Source of the DNA: Amblyornis subalaris | Lineage: Eukaryota; Chordata; Aves; Passeriformes; Ptilonorhynchidae | Length of the DNA: 64,000 bases | NCBI GenBank assembly: GCA_018881555.1 | Contig: JACAXG010000093.1 | Location: 248,001-312,000, forward strand | Direction: 5' to 3' | Shown here: piece by piece, positions 36,103 to 49,716 of the stretch | Layout: each line of letters opens with the position of its first letter | Position numbering within the stretch: the stretch's first letter is position 1 | The notes under the pieces: generated by a model | Told to the model about the DNA's origin: nothing | The model's database searches: none | The model's input: only the letters and a program-made list of their open reading frames with translations | Made by a program: the position numbers and the translations under genes

Positions 36103-39100
36103 TTTACTATGTGGGAAGATGGGAGGAAATAGGCCATAATTTATAAATTATTTTACCATAAAAGCTGAGCTCAGCATGAACAGAAAATCAGAACCAAACC
36201 ATAACCTGATGAGGTTACAGATCTTCAGCCATAGTTGTGTTACAAAAGACAGACCTCTCACCTGAGCTACAGCAACACAACTTTCCTGATCCCAGAGCCA
36301 TCAGCCTGCAGGAAATTTTACCTGGAGATGAGTTCTTTGGCATATCTGACCAGGGTGCAGGAGCATGGCCCACCCATCCCACTGCAGTCTTTGGGGAGCC
36401 TCTGTCAAACCAGGATCTCCATGCTCTATGCAAGACCCTCCACTGCCAAGATCCTGCACAGCAGCAGATCAACGGATGTGGGGGGAAGGTCATGATCAGT
36501 AGCTTTGCTCATCTGGAAAATAGACAGTAACCTGTAAAGCTTTAACTTAAGAGCAGAAAGCAGAACTGTGAGGACCAGCTTGAGACTCTTGCAGAAATTC
36601 CTACAGGATCCGGGGCTTATCATGAATCTCAGTGTCTTTTTGCAGTAGGTGCAGTTCTAAAGCCAAGCCTTGCTCACTTGGATACTGTCATATCCCACAT
36701 GGATGTTTAAATACTGTACACTAGAGGAAAATGCCCCATGGCATGTGTGATTTCTGCACCAGAAAGCAGATAGAATGACAGCAGTCAATCCCTCATGAAC
36801 CGCAGTAAAGCACCATCAGGGAGTCAGTCCTGAAATGGTTGTAGCTGCACAGGGGCAAGTCTTGAAATGATGCTCTGATTCCACTGGCTTTAAAACTACT
36901 GATGGAGAGTCCCTTTCCAGCAGTTGAGCTTAAGGGCATTGTGGGATTCAGTTAACCAGAGGTGTGTGTGTATCAGGACCGTTTTCAGGTTATACTTAAA
37001 AGCATTGGGATTACTGAAGTACTGTAAGTGTAGTGAGTTCAGGTTGTGGAGGGTGTTTTGGGTTATACCCAGGGAGAGCTTTTCTGAAGGAGAATAACAT
37101 TGTCCTGCAAGGCAGAATCCTTATTTTCAAGCAACATACGGAAGCAATAGCTTCAAAAATGCATTAGAATGAACTCTCCTGCTGCAGATAAACAACAGGG
37201 CACCGTATGGAGTGGCTGCGTGGCTCTGTCACTCGCTTGGACACCACTTGTGTTTAAAAATAAGCTGTTTGGTTTCTGTACCACTAGTGAAAGTAAAGAA
37301 TGTTCTCGTTTCAGTGGAAATGGCTCCCCATACAGAGCAGCAAGAGAGGGAGGGAGGAGGGGAGGGCAAGCAGCCAGAGGGGAGGAAGAGGCAGTTGACG
37401 GCTGAGACTCCTCCTTCCCAATTGAGTAATGGAAAAACGATGTAAGAATTCCAGCATCTGAGTAAATATGTGCCCTATGACCTTAATCCCCATGGAACCG
37501 AAACCATCCAGAGTCAGATAAAAATAGTAAACCTTTTGCATTGGTGAGGGAAAACAGCACTGCTTGCAGCTAATTAGCTAAATTCTGTTAATAGTGGGGA
37601 GCTGGGCAGCCACGAGGAAGCAGGTCTTCAAAGGATGGCCGAGCTGAAGGCACAGCCAAGGCTGAAGCCGAGCGTGACGCGAGGACTCAGCCTGTTGAAT
37701 CAGTGAATGGCCACGGGAGGACCCACCGCAGCCAGGGCACTGGAGCAANGTGCCCTGCAGGAGACCCACCAGAGCGGCTCCTGGTTGATGGCAGCTGCTG
37801 TTTTAGATCCAAAACCTCAGATTACAGACCTTGCTTGTGCTGGGAACCATAGCTGGGCAACAAGGATCCCCTAAAAAAAAAGTTAAAAAGAAGAGAATTA
37901 CAGTGATCCTGACAGCAAATGCCAATGAATTTTTTGGGTTAAATTGTGCCACTTTATTTAAAGTACTACAGCTTCACGGTGAGCCAAAGATGAACTGTTT
38001 ATTCAGCCCATGGTGGAGACAATAGATTGCTTCAATCAGCATTCACAGCTGTTTGCTCTAGTTCTGAATACCTGTGCCCTTAGTCAGCGTGGGGTTTTCC
38101 TTGTGATTCCCTATGTGCAAACATTCATGCCAGGTGAGGGTTTTATTCACCCTACACCTGCACACGTATGCAAGTTAATGTTTGTGCACAGCCAGCAGTC
38201 CTGCATCCATTAAATTTTCTATTCAATAGTTTAGATTTTTCCAGCCAAAGAATAACTCATCAGAGGGCAGAAACCTCACTAGTGGATCTCAATGGCTGCC
38301 ATGCTTTACTTTCACTGGAGAGAGCTCTGGAGCTGACCCCAAAGCATAATGTTTGGCTCACATGCAGTGATTGCTCAGGTCCTCACAGCACTGCACCACA
38401 GCCTCCCCTGGCTCCCACATCGTGTTTGAGCAGTCTCTGCTGTCTGTTCCCTCTGCAACTGGTGCCCTAGAGCTGCTCCTTTGTCACCACCGGGATTGAC
38501 TCTGCCAGACAGTCTGTTCCGTGTCTCCCTGCCGTGAGAGGAGGCTGTGGGAGGCCTCTGGAGCTTGTGGGATGGCAGTGCCCGGAGCGTTAGTACCCGC
38601 GAGCAGCGTCTCCCTTTGCAAGGTGATTTTGGGCTCCTTCAAAGCTGAACTGAACCCAACCCTGACGCCACAGCAATGTGTTTGTGTTTCAGCAAGGGAG
38701 CATGAGAGCTGAGAATTCCCATCCCGTAGCAGTTCCTAGCCAGGTACACAGTCCAGCTCAAGGACAGCACTCCCAGTTGGGAATTTCCATATGGATATAT
38801 TGATAGGGAACAAGGGAATGTGCCAAAGCAAAAGCATCTCTTACCGAGTACCAACACCTCTAAAGAGTTACCTCTTCTCCCTCTGTGTCTCCCACTCTGA
38901 GCAGGTTTAAGGAGAGCTTCTACCCAGAAGCAGGCGTAGTGACTGGGAATCAGTTGTCAGTCAGACAAGTCCTGAGGCAAAGTCTGTGCACCAACTCCCA
39001 AATCCAGCCTTGCCAAGCCCTGCACTGAATGCTGAGCACAGCTCTTTGGTGAGGAGGGAGTGCAGCAGCTGCTCCCTGCCAAAAGGACCTTCCAGCTCAG

Positions 39101-41239
39101 ACTGCTTCAGAGACTGCAGCAGCAATAAAACTGACACACATAAACCCTTGTAAATGGCTTTTAGAAGTTTATTCATCTCTGGAAGTAGGAGCAGAGCACA
39201 TTACTCGCTCACAAAGNGCCTGGAGGAGAGTGTGGGCAGCAGAGTAGCCCCCTCCAACTCTGATGGCCCCCAGGGCTCTGGTGGAGGGATTGTCCGAAGA
39301 GGCAGGCACCACTCTTTCCTTCCTTCTGCTCTAAGACATGAAAGCAGGAAACTAGGAACAAGAGCAGAAGTAACTCCAAGGCAAGACACAGATTATTTTC
39401 ACTGAATACTTCTTTACTCCTCCCTGCTTTCCAGAAGCCATCCAAAGAGACACCTCACCATGAGTTTATTTGCAGAGCTGTATTTCAATTCCTTTATGAT
39501 CCCTTATTGCTTACTGCCCCTCTCATAGCTGAAATTATTTGCAATTTTAAAGAAAGAGCTGTATTTTTCTTTTTCAGTTGCTGTCAAGAGACAGATAACC
39601 AGACGAAAAATATTCTCATGATCCTTCCTGTTTCTGCTTTTGCCAAGAAGCCTAGTAGAGGAAAGTGAATNTGATAATAATATCTGATGCTTCCCTTCAT
39701 GTGACAATGCTGCAAGGCACTATATTTGTAGGCTACCCAGTAAGCTGGCATGAGTCTACAACATGGACTAACTGTACATCCCATGTTACTGGTAAGTGCC
39801 ATGGAAATGTACAGGAATGGACAAGACCTGGATGTGAATAAGTGCAAAGTGCATTTTTCTAAATCCAGCCTTTAACAGAAAAGTTGTTATAAGGACACAA
39901 TTCCCTTAACTGTAAATACAGACAATTATTTAGGAATAACTTTTTCTCCAAACCGACCCAGCTGGCTCCTGTGGCCTTGCTCAGGAGCACTGGGCTCCAG
40001 CCTGGCATGGCCAATGTGACTCCACTTCCCTTTCCAGGCAGTGGATGGACCCAGGACTTGCAGAGAATGGGCATCTTGGGCCCACCAGGAATGTTTGGCT
40101 TCAGAAGGTTCAGCGTTCACAACACTTTGGGGGCTCATCTCATCTTGGGGACCAAGGGATAAACAATGGATGGGCATCTGCTGCCTTTCTTTCTACACAT
40201 GTGACTTTTTGGCCTTATTTTAACTAACTTGGTTTTCTTTCTTCAGGAGCTGTTTGAAACGAAAGAAGAGGTGTGAGCTGGAGACCACCTGCTGGCTCCC
40301 ATTCTACCCTTGTGTAAGCCTGTTAACAACAGTAATAGTCCCATTAAAGAGAATAGATTTGTATCAGGATAGAAACATGGTGAGCAGCGAGAGACTTGGC
40401 TGCCTTGTGTGTAGATTCATGAAAGTCATTTCAAGGCTCTCTAGGGGCATAATTAGAAACATGAAGTCCTGGGATGTCTTCCTTCCTTTTTAATCCAAAA
40501 CTGCTTTTAAGAGCTGCTGGCAGCATGAAAAATGGTTATTAAAAGAGAAACAATTCCAGCTAGTTTGAGGGACAATCAGCCTGCAAAGTTTCTCTGCAAA
40601 CTGAAGGGTTTGGAAAAAGATCCACTTATTCAATATGGAACAGAACATAGACTGATTCTGGAACAGAAAAGGATGTCAGAAAAGTGTAAGGAAAGTAGCC
40701 CTTTAATATCTCACATGGTGATTTAATTCAAGGTGAAAGATACTTTTGCTTTTTGGAGCAACACTACCTGCAGAACGTTCAGATGAAGGGAGGCTTTAAA
40801 AGTTCCCACAATCCCATAAAGGGTACATGAGAAAGCCTGGCAAAAGCTTGTTCCTGTTACATTATCTAGGGACAACAAATCAAGCAATAGAGAGAAATGT
40901 TAATTCATCCAAGATGTTATTTTCAAAGGCTTCTCTGCCATGTTAAATAATATTTCCCTTTGAGCAGAGCAATAGGTAAGGACAAAGCAGTTACTGGCTG
41001 TGTGTTAAGTTGCTGGAGGGTGCTCAGACAGCAGAATGCTGGACACACTGAAAGCTAGGAAAAGGGAGCTAAGATTGGTGGTTTTCCATGTCTGAAACAC
41101 AGCTTTCCCTTCCCCTTCTGTAGAGCTTCCATAGTGATATATACGTGGACCTGACCTGCTTTTGGTGCTTACTCCAAGGGTAACACATATCTTTTCTGCT
41201 TTCTGTCTTGAAAAGGTCATGTTGATGTTTTAGAGAAAA
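36103..41239. other. Intergenic segment: no gene seen
   Basis: Unique mixed DNA with a GGGA-type purine run at about 37340-37385 and ambiguous bases at 37749, 39217 and 39671. Frames reach only about 100 codons. No recognised feature. Confidence 0.65.
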
Positions 41240-41440
41240 TCACAGAATCCCAGAATTGTTTGTGTTGGAAGTGACCTAAAAGACCGTCTCATTCCAACCC
41301 CTGCCATGGGCAGAGACACCTTCCACTACCCCGGGTTGCTCGAAGCCCCATCCAACCCGGCCTTGGACACTTCCAGGGATGGGGCAGCCACAGCTGCTCT
41401 GGGCAACCTGTGCCAGCACCTCACCACCCTCACCAGGAAG
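41240..41440 (-). mobile_element. CR1 LINE 3' fragment, minus orientation
   Basis: It begins TCACAGAATCCCAGAATTG and runs through GCCATGGGCAGAGACACC, CCAACCCGGCCTTGGACAC, GGGATGGGGCAGCCACAGC to CACCACCCTCACCAGGAAG. It is about 200 bases of reverse-complement CR1 3' end and well preserved. The reading frames over it on the minus strand are repeat text. Confidence 0.93.
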
Positions 41441-44400
41441 CTGTAAGTTGGAGGATTTGGGGGAGGAGTGGGCAGAGCAGAGTGGCATGCTCTGCAGGTT
41501 TTCCATGACAGTGACTCAAGTGAGTGAACAAGGGCTTTAAAAATTATTTTATGATTTTCCAAGTGTTTGACCATGCACAATGTGTTGCAGAGATGTGCTA
41601 CGGCATTGAGAGCAGAGCTGAGAGGCTTTGTAGCCTCTCTCTGGGATGCAGAGGAAATGTCAAGCTGTCCTTAGCCTGGATATGAAAAGGTTACACTGAA
41701 TTAGGAAATCAGCACTGACTGAAGGACTTTTTCTCCCCCTTAAGTCCAACAAAATGTCAAGAACCTGTCCAGCCTGCAGCACAAGGAGGGGGGCCCAGGG
41801 GAGTCTGGGTCCTGGGGGTGCTTGAGGTGGGGCTGGGACCACGGGAGAGCCCTGTGGGCCAGGGGTCTGCTAGGACACAGGGCTGGGACGTGGACCCCTT
41901 TGTGCCTGGCAGCCTCCAGCTCCAGCAGAGCCAAGAGGTGGACAGGGGCACCCCAGTCCTGCGAGCAGGAGCTGCCTGCCCTCCCTGGGGAGAGGGTGGA
42001 AACCCCAGGCTTTGATGTCTGTCTCCAGCTGATAAATAGGGCAGCATGACTATAGGAAACAGTTTGTCAGGGACAGTCAGAGAGAAAAGCCAGAGGAAAA
42101 AGTGACTCATAACTTGGCACTGAGGAAGTGCCATCCAAGTCCTCAGTGTCCCTGCAAAAACAGCCACAGAGGTGCTAACACGAGCTCCTTTGCCTACCTG
42201 GGATGCACCACCAGGAGGCTGGGAGAGTTCTTCCCCAAGAAGGATACGAATGTGTGAAACATGGACCCTCTGGAATGTCTCCTCTCCAAGTGTGCTGCAG
42301 ACTGTTACTGTTGGCTGTGACTGTGGTGAGTGCAGCTGCGCTGTGATTCCTGGTAAGGCAGGCTTTAGTCCTGGCCTCTGATCACCCGGACAAGGTGACG
42401 CGGTGTTGTCTTTGTGACACTGTCTGATTCAGGATGAGCACCAGGCCATATTACTATGTGAACTCTAACAAAATACTTTCTCCTGGATGTACTAATATAC
42501 CACAAAGCTGGTTGATGCCAGGAAACAGACACTGGATAAACCGTTCCAAAGACGGAGTGTGAAGTGACCCCCCTCCCCAACCAGCCCCATGTCCCTGGGG
42601 CAGCAGCAGCAATGGTCTGCAGAGAGTCCCAAACTTCTCCCCGGCCAGTTGTGTCACAGTGTCCCTGCTCTTCAACACGGACAGTCTGCAGTGCCAAATA
42701 CTTGTAACTTCAGAAAAAGGATATTCTTAGTGAAACTATTTTTTTTTTTTTCACTTTTTCTATAACTGAGGTGAATTAAGTGTAATTGGAAGCATCTGCT
42801 CCGATTTTGGCGCCTGATATAGCGTGGTATTCTGCATCTCCTGGAAGACACTTTCCTTCTTCAACTCCCACTAGATCCAGCTAAAAATAGTTAATCTAAA
42901 TCACCTCCTCTCAGGCAGAAGTGCTCTTCAGCTCTCAGGATTTGCCCCTCTGCGGTACCAGCTCTCTTGTCCTGGCAGGAGTGGGGGGAGGCTCCCAAGC
43001 CCCGGAGGGTGCAGGGGAGAAGCCCCATTTTGTCACCAGTATCTCACCTGGGGGGAGGTGGCAGTTGATGATCAGCGAAACTGTGATGTCAGGGAAAGGC
43101 ATGTGGCCCTGGCACAAGGCAGAGTGTGTCCCCAAGGAACCTCAACTCCTCCAGTGATACAGGGAGTGCAGTAGCTGCAGCCAGGGCAGTGACTGGCTTG
43201 GGGCCTGAAAGTGCTTCACCTTCTGCATAACAAAGGCCAAATGGGTCTTATTTGGTCTTCAAGTCGTTGCTACTGTGAGAAGGAACCATCTCTCATGCCA
43301 TGAGCATCACCACAAGGCCGTGTTCCTGCTGCCAGGGGCTGGGGAGTTCCTCCGGCCCAGTGCAACAGCAGTTGTGTTCCTCACAAGGGTGACAACATAT
43401 TCTAGGGTTAGTTTTTTTTCCTCATTTTTGAGTTAAGCATAGGCTGAGCAAGCTTGGAAAATTTCTGGAGAGAAAACAGAGGAAACATGAACAAAAGATG
43501 TCTTGGCACAACTGCAGAAAGGTGTGGGAGCATTTGCTCTGTAGCCTGCAGGCATTTATTACGAGGTCAGTGCATTTTCCAGAGAGCAGCATTTTGGTGG
43601 GGAGAGCTCTCTTTGTGCCACTTTACCCCAAAATCATCCACCACCTGCAGGATCCCCAGGCCCTGGTGCCCAGCCAGGCTGTGCCTGGAGGCACGACCCA
43701 TGCACACAGGGAGGGTGTCTCTGGCCCAACAGGAAGGGTCACAGGAACGTCTTCATATGCCCAAATCCATGCCTATATTCGGTGCATACATTTACACATA
43801 AGTGCACTTTTCAGATGGGTTTCCAGTTCCCAGCTAATCCTCTGGTTCTCAGTAAATAAAACTGAGCAATGCACTGTATTACACAAAATGATTAATTGAG
43901 TTTTATTTTGTTTAAAACTTATCACTGTAGAACCAACACCTCTTAATATTACATGTAATTTTGCTTATAGGCAAGGTTTAAGCCTTTCCTGGGAAGGCTT
44001 ACAATCTCAGAGCATGATTTTTGATCAAGTTTGTATTCCCATGCAGGAACTGTCCCTATGACTGAGTCAGGATTGAGAGTATGTGGAGAATGAGATGAAT
44101 AACCTGGTAAGTATGTTGCAGTTTCATTAGACCAGTAACTGGAGACTCAGGAAATTAATTTAACCCTGAAAACTAAAAGGCAGTGAAGCTGTGAAGAAAG
44201 CCAGGGTATTTGCTCAGGTTTCTTGGTCTCCTCGCACACTCGTGCCAGAGGACCCTACCTGTGAGAAGTAGGATTCCCAAAGGAATTCCTTTCAGAAAGT
44301 GCTTCAGGGTGTGAAGCAGTTAAAGCACAAATACCCAAGTCATGAAATGGCAGCATCTGAAGAGCTAAAAGATGATGACGGCCCGGATACTAAGAACGTT

Positions 44401-44471
44401 TTTTATTTCCTAGTGGGAATGAGAGCTTCAACATTGTCTTTCTCACTCTGCTAAGCTCGAAGAAGTCAGGG

Positions 44472-44561
44472 GTGTGGTGGGGGGGGGTCTGAGGACCTGT
44501 GGAATCTTAGGGGCTGAGGGGACCGGGGGGCCTAAGGGGCTGAGGAGATCAAGGGGCTGCA
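44472..44561 (+). repeat. G-rich degenerate repeat with a G run
   Basis: A run of about ten G at 44479-44487 is followed by three copies of a TAGGGGCTGAGG-like motif, near 44508, 44533 and 44550, spaced 17-25 bases. It is a decayed minisatellite or slippage product. Confidence 0.7.
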
Positions 44562-44601
44562 GCTCTTTTGCTGCCAGGCCATGGGCGTAGGAGCTAGAAC
44601 T

Positions 44602-44670
44602 TATCCCTCTCCCTCCCTCTCTCCCTCTATCCCTCTTTGCCTCTCTCCCTCTCTCTCTCCCTTCCTCTCT
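44602..44670 (+). repeat. Long polypyrimidine CCCTCT tract
   Basis: About 69 bases almost wholly C and T, built from CCCTCT/CCCTCTCT units with few purine breaks. Homopurine-homopyrimidine tracts of this kind can adopt triplex (H-DNA) structure. It directly follows the G-rich degenerate repeat at 44461-44560. Confidence 0.9.
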
Positions 44671-46499
44671 GCCACCCCAGGGAGCACAGGCAGTATTTCC
44701 TACGGGCTGTATTTGGATATCAGAGGGGACATGGGCTGGGAAACTCTGGTTAAAGCTTCTGAATCAACAGAGGGATACGAGCTGGGAGTGGTATTATTTT
44801 AACATCTGCTCTCTGTGAGCAGCGGCAGTGCTCCCCATCATCCCATGACTGTGCACCCTGCAGCCCTGTGCTCCCCAGGCTGCCCTGGCTCTTGCCACGT
44901 GCTGACCCTAGCCCCATGCACTCAGACCTGACGTGCCTGTCGGACACTCCAGGCTGTTTCCATCCTCTGTTTGCGCCGGGAGCACGGGTTCTGTTGGGGC
45001 TGCGGCAGAAATGGTGCTCCAGGGACCTGTTCCCACTCTTACAGGCCACCCTGGCCACCCTCATTCTCACCCTGCTCCAGACAAACCCCCGTCCCTCTGC
45101 TCACCGCCCCCGGAGGCTGCCCCTGGTGCATGGTTCAGGAAGCGGCCGGACACTCCCTTTGCTCCCACACCACCATGGGCACCTGTCTCTGTGACCACCT
45201 GCATCCAGGCTCTGCTTCCCAGCTCCTGTGGCAGTTACCATAGGGGCAGAGAGGTGCAGAGAGTGGCCTTCCCTCCTCCTCTGCCCCGGGACGAGGACAC
45301 GTGGCCTCTGGGACACAGCGGGTAGTGCCACGAGCGTTTCATGTGCCCGTGGAGGAGCTCAGGGCACTCTCCTCCTGCCCTCGGCAGCAATGTGTCATGT
45401 ACTTGGGCTATAAGCTGCATGAAGGGGGCCTACATTCACCCCACACGTGCAAGCACAACTGAGGGAGAGGCAGATTTACAGAATGATTTCTCTTGTGACC
45501 CTGGCTCTGCCAAGATTGGCCTATGGGAACTGGACCTGCCAGCAGCTCCAGAACTGCAAAGGGGGAGAAGTCTGATGATGTTCATGCCCCTCAAGCACCC
45601 CCTGAACCTGCTCTGGAGGTCAGCAAGTGTTTCTGCCCACTCAGACAGGGTTCCCTCTCAACTCACATCCATCTTGTATTCATGAGGGCTATAAATACAT
45701 CTTGTATTCTATACAAATCAGGCATGCACTGAAAATATTTATGCTTTGCATCCACTCACACAGTCCTCTGGATTCCAGCCCTGACAACAGCAAAAGCTAT
45801 CATTACTCCATCGAGTGGATGGGAGAAAATTCTAATGTGGAAGCAGTTTATCTTTTAGGCAGCTTAAGAAAATTTCGGTTATGTACAGACTAAAGCCCTG
45901 GCAGCTGAGCTGGCCCCTTTAAGGAAATGTCCTCTAAAAGAAGGCACAGTTTATTGGGTTTTGTGCTGTTGCACTTTTAGACTGTTCAAATCTCTCCCAG
46001 GAATCCTTTTAATATTCCCATAAAATTGAAATATGAGTTATGCAATTATAATTAGAGCACCATACTTCTGATAACATTCACTTCAAGTCCTTAGGCTGTT
46101 TACTTCCTAACTTGTACCTAGAGGAAATCTTAAAACCCCCAAATGAACAGTTCCCCTCTCCCCTGTTACAGCACAGACCAAAACAAACAGCCAATTGCTC
46201 TAAACATGTTAAATCAGTTTTCACGAGAGCCGTTTCCATAGAGCTGCTGCTGCCGTGACCACGACCGGGCGGGAGTGCTCGGCACGGGGCTTTTCCGACA
46301 TTAAGTGTCAGTGGCACCCTTCAGGCAAGAGGAGCTGAGAGCCCTAAGGACGTGTGACATTACCTTTCTGTAAAAGCAGGACACATGAAATTTGGCAAGG
46401 GCTGGATGCATGAGTGCCCTTACATCTCAGCTGCCTTCCCTGGGTAAGTCACAAGTGTCTTGTAAGTTAAAAACCTACCCCCCATCCCCAGATCAGCAA

Positions 46500-46770
46500 A
46501 AATCTGGGTGTTGGTCTCTTCTCCCAGGAAACAAGTGACATTGGGGGAGGTTTAGGTTGGGTATTAGGGAAAATTCCTTCCTGGAAAGGGCTGTCCAGCC
46601 CAAGCACAGGCTGCCCCAGGAAGTGGTGGAGTTTGAATCCCTGGGGGGATTTAAAAGCCATGTGGACGTGGCACCTGGGGACATAGTTTAGTGGTGGCCT
46701 TGGTTGTGCGGGTTGGAACGGCTGGACTCAATGACCTTAGAGAGTTTTTTTCAGATTAAATGACCTAATT
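46500..46770 (+). mobile_element. CR1 LINE 3' fragment of a second subfamily, plus strand
   Basis: The order TTGGTCTCTTCTCCCAGG, GGTTTAGGTTGGGTATTAGG, AGGCTGCCCCAGGAAGTGG, GGGGGATTTAAAAGCCATG, GACATAGTTTAGTGGTGG and GACTCAATGACCTTAGAG matches the CR1 branch whose 3' end speaks of a turned 'GACTCGATGATCTTAAAGG' tail. This differs from the tails at 4690 or 55391, so at least two CR1 lineages have inserted here. The terminal octamers have decayed. Confidence 0.88.
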
Positions 46771-47279
46771 GCACCTCATTGCCCCTTCTGGGGCACATGA
46801 CCTTGTCGTGTACGGACTGGTGGCTCCTTGAAAGAGGGGTTTATGGCACTGAGTCCTGATGTGTCTCAGGTAGCTCAGTGAAAGATGAGAGATTAATGCC
46901 CAGGAAGACTTTTCTCTTGCACTCCAGTTTCATTTTGAAAGTAGAAATTACACAGTTTAAGCCTTTTATGCTGTGGTTTGACAGCTGTTAGAGCCCAATA
47001 AAAGCATCACCAAGTAATTTCCCTTTTGCTTCCCTTTGATTTTAGTACTCTTGAGCCTAGTGCTGCCACCTTTAATTATTAAGCAGCAATATATGTAGTG
47101 TAATCCACAGAATTTAACTTCTGCAGACTACTGGGGAGCACATATTTTATTTTACTCTAGAGGAGTTCACATATGTGTTCATCCTTCACAGCAGAGAGAT
47201 GATGGCATTGAATATGATGAGCCCTTGGGACGCCATCTCAAAATGTTGGGGTCTCACGCATTCTGGGCAGTTTTAGCCC

Positions 47280-47780
47280 AGCCGTGTGTTGGGGCAGCTG
47301 CCGCCCCTCCTCGAGGCAGGGCGGGCAGGGAGGGGAGGCTGTGCCGTGCTCACGCACCTTCCCCGGACACGGGGCCTTGCTCCAGCTCTCCTCTGCCCCC
47401 GTTCCCTCTCTGCTCTGCCCCTCTGGTCCGCACAGCAGACCCGCTGTGCCCGCGCTGCGCCCGCGCTGCGCCCTGCCCGGGACCCGCCGGNAGCCACCCG
47501 CGCCTCCCCCGCGGGCTGACAGGGGCGGCGGGCACGGTCCAGCGGGGACACCCGGCTGCGGGGAGGGGCCGTGCGGCAGGCCGAGCACAGGCTGTACGCG
47601 CTGCGAGGGAAAGCAGGGCTGTCGGCGGAGGAGTGCCCGTGTCCTCCGGCAGGCGCGGGGCAGGGTGCTGGCAGCCGGGAGAGGCTGGCGCGGGCGGAGC
47701 GGCCCTTGGCTCCGGCACATCCCGTCGCTGGGTCCCGCAGCAAGGCACTGTGCATCNTCCAGGCTCGCCCTGGGAGCTCA
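47280..47780. promoter_or_regulatory. Distal CpG island 21 kb upstream of INPP5A
   Basis: By hand count there are about 42 CpG in 47401-47760 (360 bases), a density typical of active or poised promoters. It also carries GC-box-like GGGCGG, a short direct duplication (CCCGCGCTGCG twice at about 47449-47470) and two ambiguous bases (47491, 47757). Frames of 160-215 codons are open on both strands, which reflects base composition; I recognise no domain in any. It may be the start of an unannotated transcript. Confidence 0.6.
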
Positions 47781-48359
47781 GTGCTATCACGGGAAAACGG
47801 AGCCTGCTTGCTCTGCCCTTGAGCCCATCGGACAGGACCTGTCCCTTGCCCAAAGCCCCGTTGGAGCCCTGAACTCTGTCCAACTCCTCCTCTGAAGAGG
47901 GTCCCGTGCTCCACTGTCTGTCCTCAGGGCACCCTGGCCAACAGTCGAATTGTGATTTTAAAGTTAAAATGTTTATTTACCCTAATTACACCGAGGTTTA
48001 AAAATAATGTTTATCCCAAACACTTCTGTCCTCACTTCACACACCCTCGAACATATCTTTGCTGATAGCTACAATATTCAATAAAACAACCCCTCAAATG
48101 TAAACAGAATACGAACTGAATGCAAGGGGACAATATAAACAGCAGGGCTCCGAAGCCCGCTGTGGCCAAGCTGGGACTGAGCCGTGCCAGAACCCTCATC
48201 CCAGTCCCCATCTCCTGCCCTTTTCCAGCCAGCCAGGAACAGCAGATAAATGTGTTCTTAACCTTTTCGAGGAAGTGGGAGCTCTGGGATTGGTATTTGC
48301 ACTTCAAAGCTGGAACCAGTGCCATCCTCAGGGAGAGGGCAGAATAGAGGAGCAGTGTG

Positions 48360-48480
48360 ACAATTTGGCGTATAAATGCTTTTGAAATCATGCGATATCA
48401 AATGAAATGATTGTTAACATTCTGTGAGCTTGCTCGAAGCTGAATAATATTATTCTTGGTGATATTATTAAACCTCAGTG
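48360..48480. promoter_or_regulatory. Candidate cis-regulatory AT-rich block
   Basis: GCGATATCAAATGAAATGAT, TGTTAACATT, and AATAATATTATTCTTGG with GATATTATTAAACC occur in about 120 bases. TGTTAAC-type HNF1/fork-head words and an inverted AATAATATTATT lie close together. Nothing shows function; the block has no repeat similarity. Confidence 0.22.
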
Positions 48481-49716
48481 TGTGTCACCCAAAGCTAAGA
48501 GAGTTCTGCTCCAAATGCTTCAGAAGAGCAAGGCAGATTTCTGCTGGCTGCAGAGAGCAAGAGGAGCCTCAGCTGAGGTCACAGGACGTGCCTACAACCC
48601 CATCACTGTCACACTGAAAGCCAGGCAGGGTCACAAGGTGTGCCCACAGCTCCACTGTCGGTGTGACGGCATCGGGACCTGGGCTTGTGCAGCTGGGACA
48701 GAGCTTGGGCACAGGATTTCTCCCCAACCTGTGCCCTGTGCTGCTGCTTCCAAACCTGCTGCAGCATCCTCCCAGGCACCCCCAAATGGATAAATTCCAG
48801 ACGTAGTCATCTCAGAGGGGATGTGGGGGGCTGGTACCAAGTCCCTGTGGATTAGTGCAGATTATCATGGTGGTTGCTGCATGCCCCTGTTGCCAAAGCC
48901 CTCCTCCAGCAACTTCCTGTGCATGAGGGTGCCCAGGAGTCCCTCTCGGACAGGCCAGTTTTAAATGGTGAAGAGTCATGCACAGCCCAATGCATGGCAA
49001 TGTGGCCGAGGTCACACAGCTGCTGTGGCCTGAGGGGGATCACAGGAAAGCTATGCCTGTGGGACCAAAGGGATGGAAGGGCTTCATCAGCCATCCCCTG
49101 CCGGAAAAAGGGGGATGTCTTACTTGCCAGAGTTGACAGGTTGGGTTGCAGTGCAGAACCAATTTCTTGAAGAATCCAAAAAAGGAGACTGATAGTTGAC
49201 GTTAAAATCTAATAAAGTTAGAAAAGCAAGGGGACAGATAGTTTAACAAGGAGCCATTTCTGGTGGTTACTAGATAAGATTTAAAAAAATTGTTTCATCC
49301 TGACTTGACCTAAATGGAGTGGAAAATTACCATGACTGCATTTATCTGAAATCACAAAGTGTGTTCTGATTAGAGCATGATAAAAAGGATGGTATAAATT
49401 GATCCAAAGATAAAGAAAGGGCAGGGAAAATGAGATTAAGGAAAGAAGCAGACGCTAAAAAGGCAGGATAATACAGCAAGTCTCTGAAGCTNTATTAAAA
49501 ATAGCTGTAGGAACTGGAACATAAATAGTTTGGTGCTTCACTTTGTGCTCGTTGGGCTGCGGCCCGGCTGCTATCCTGGGGAGTCCAAGTTAACACCTCG
49601 TTAATCCCAAGCCCTTCAGCAGACTGCAAAATGAGAAGCAGGTCTAAAACAGCCAGTCCCCTTGCTCAAGGACTGAGCTTGTGTTGGAGAGCACTGTCTG
49701 TCCAGCCGTCTGCTGG

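Larger units (their letters stand above)
41441..46499. other. Intergenic segment: no gene seen
   Basis: Contains a GC-richer stretch at 41760-42010, a T run at 42739-42752, the G-rich repeat and the polypyrimidine tract listed separately, and a C-rich stretch at 44820-45330 with overlapping frames of up to 136 codons on both strands. None is recognised. Confidence 0.65.

Noticed and set aside
47225..47914. Overlapping 160-215-codon frames on both strands in the distal CpG island
   Set aside because: Four or more frames are open at once, which is a composition effect. None shows a recognisable motif, and ambiguous bases lie inside.
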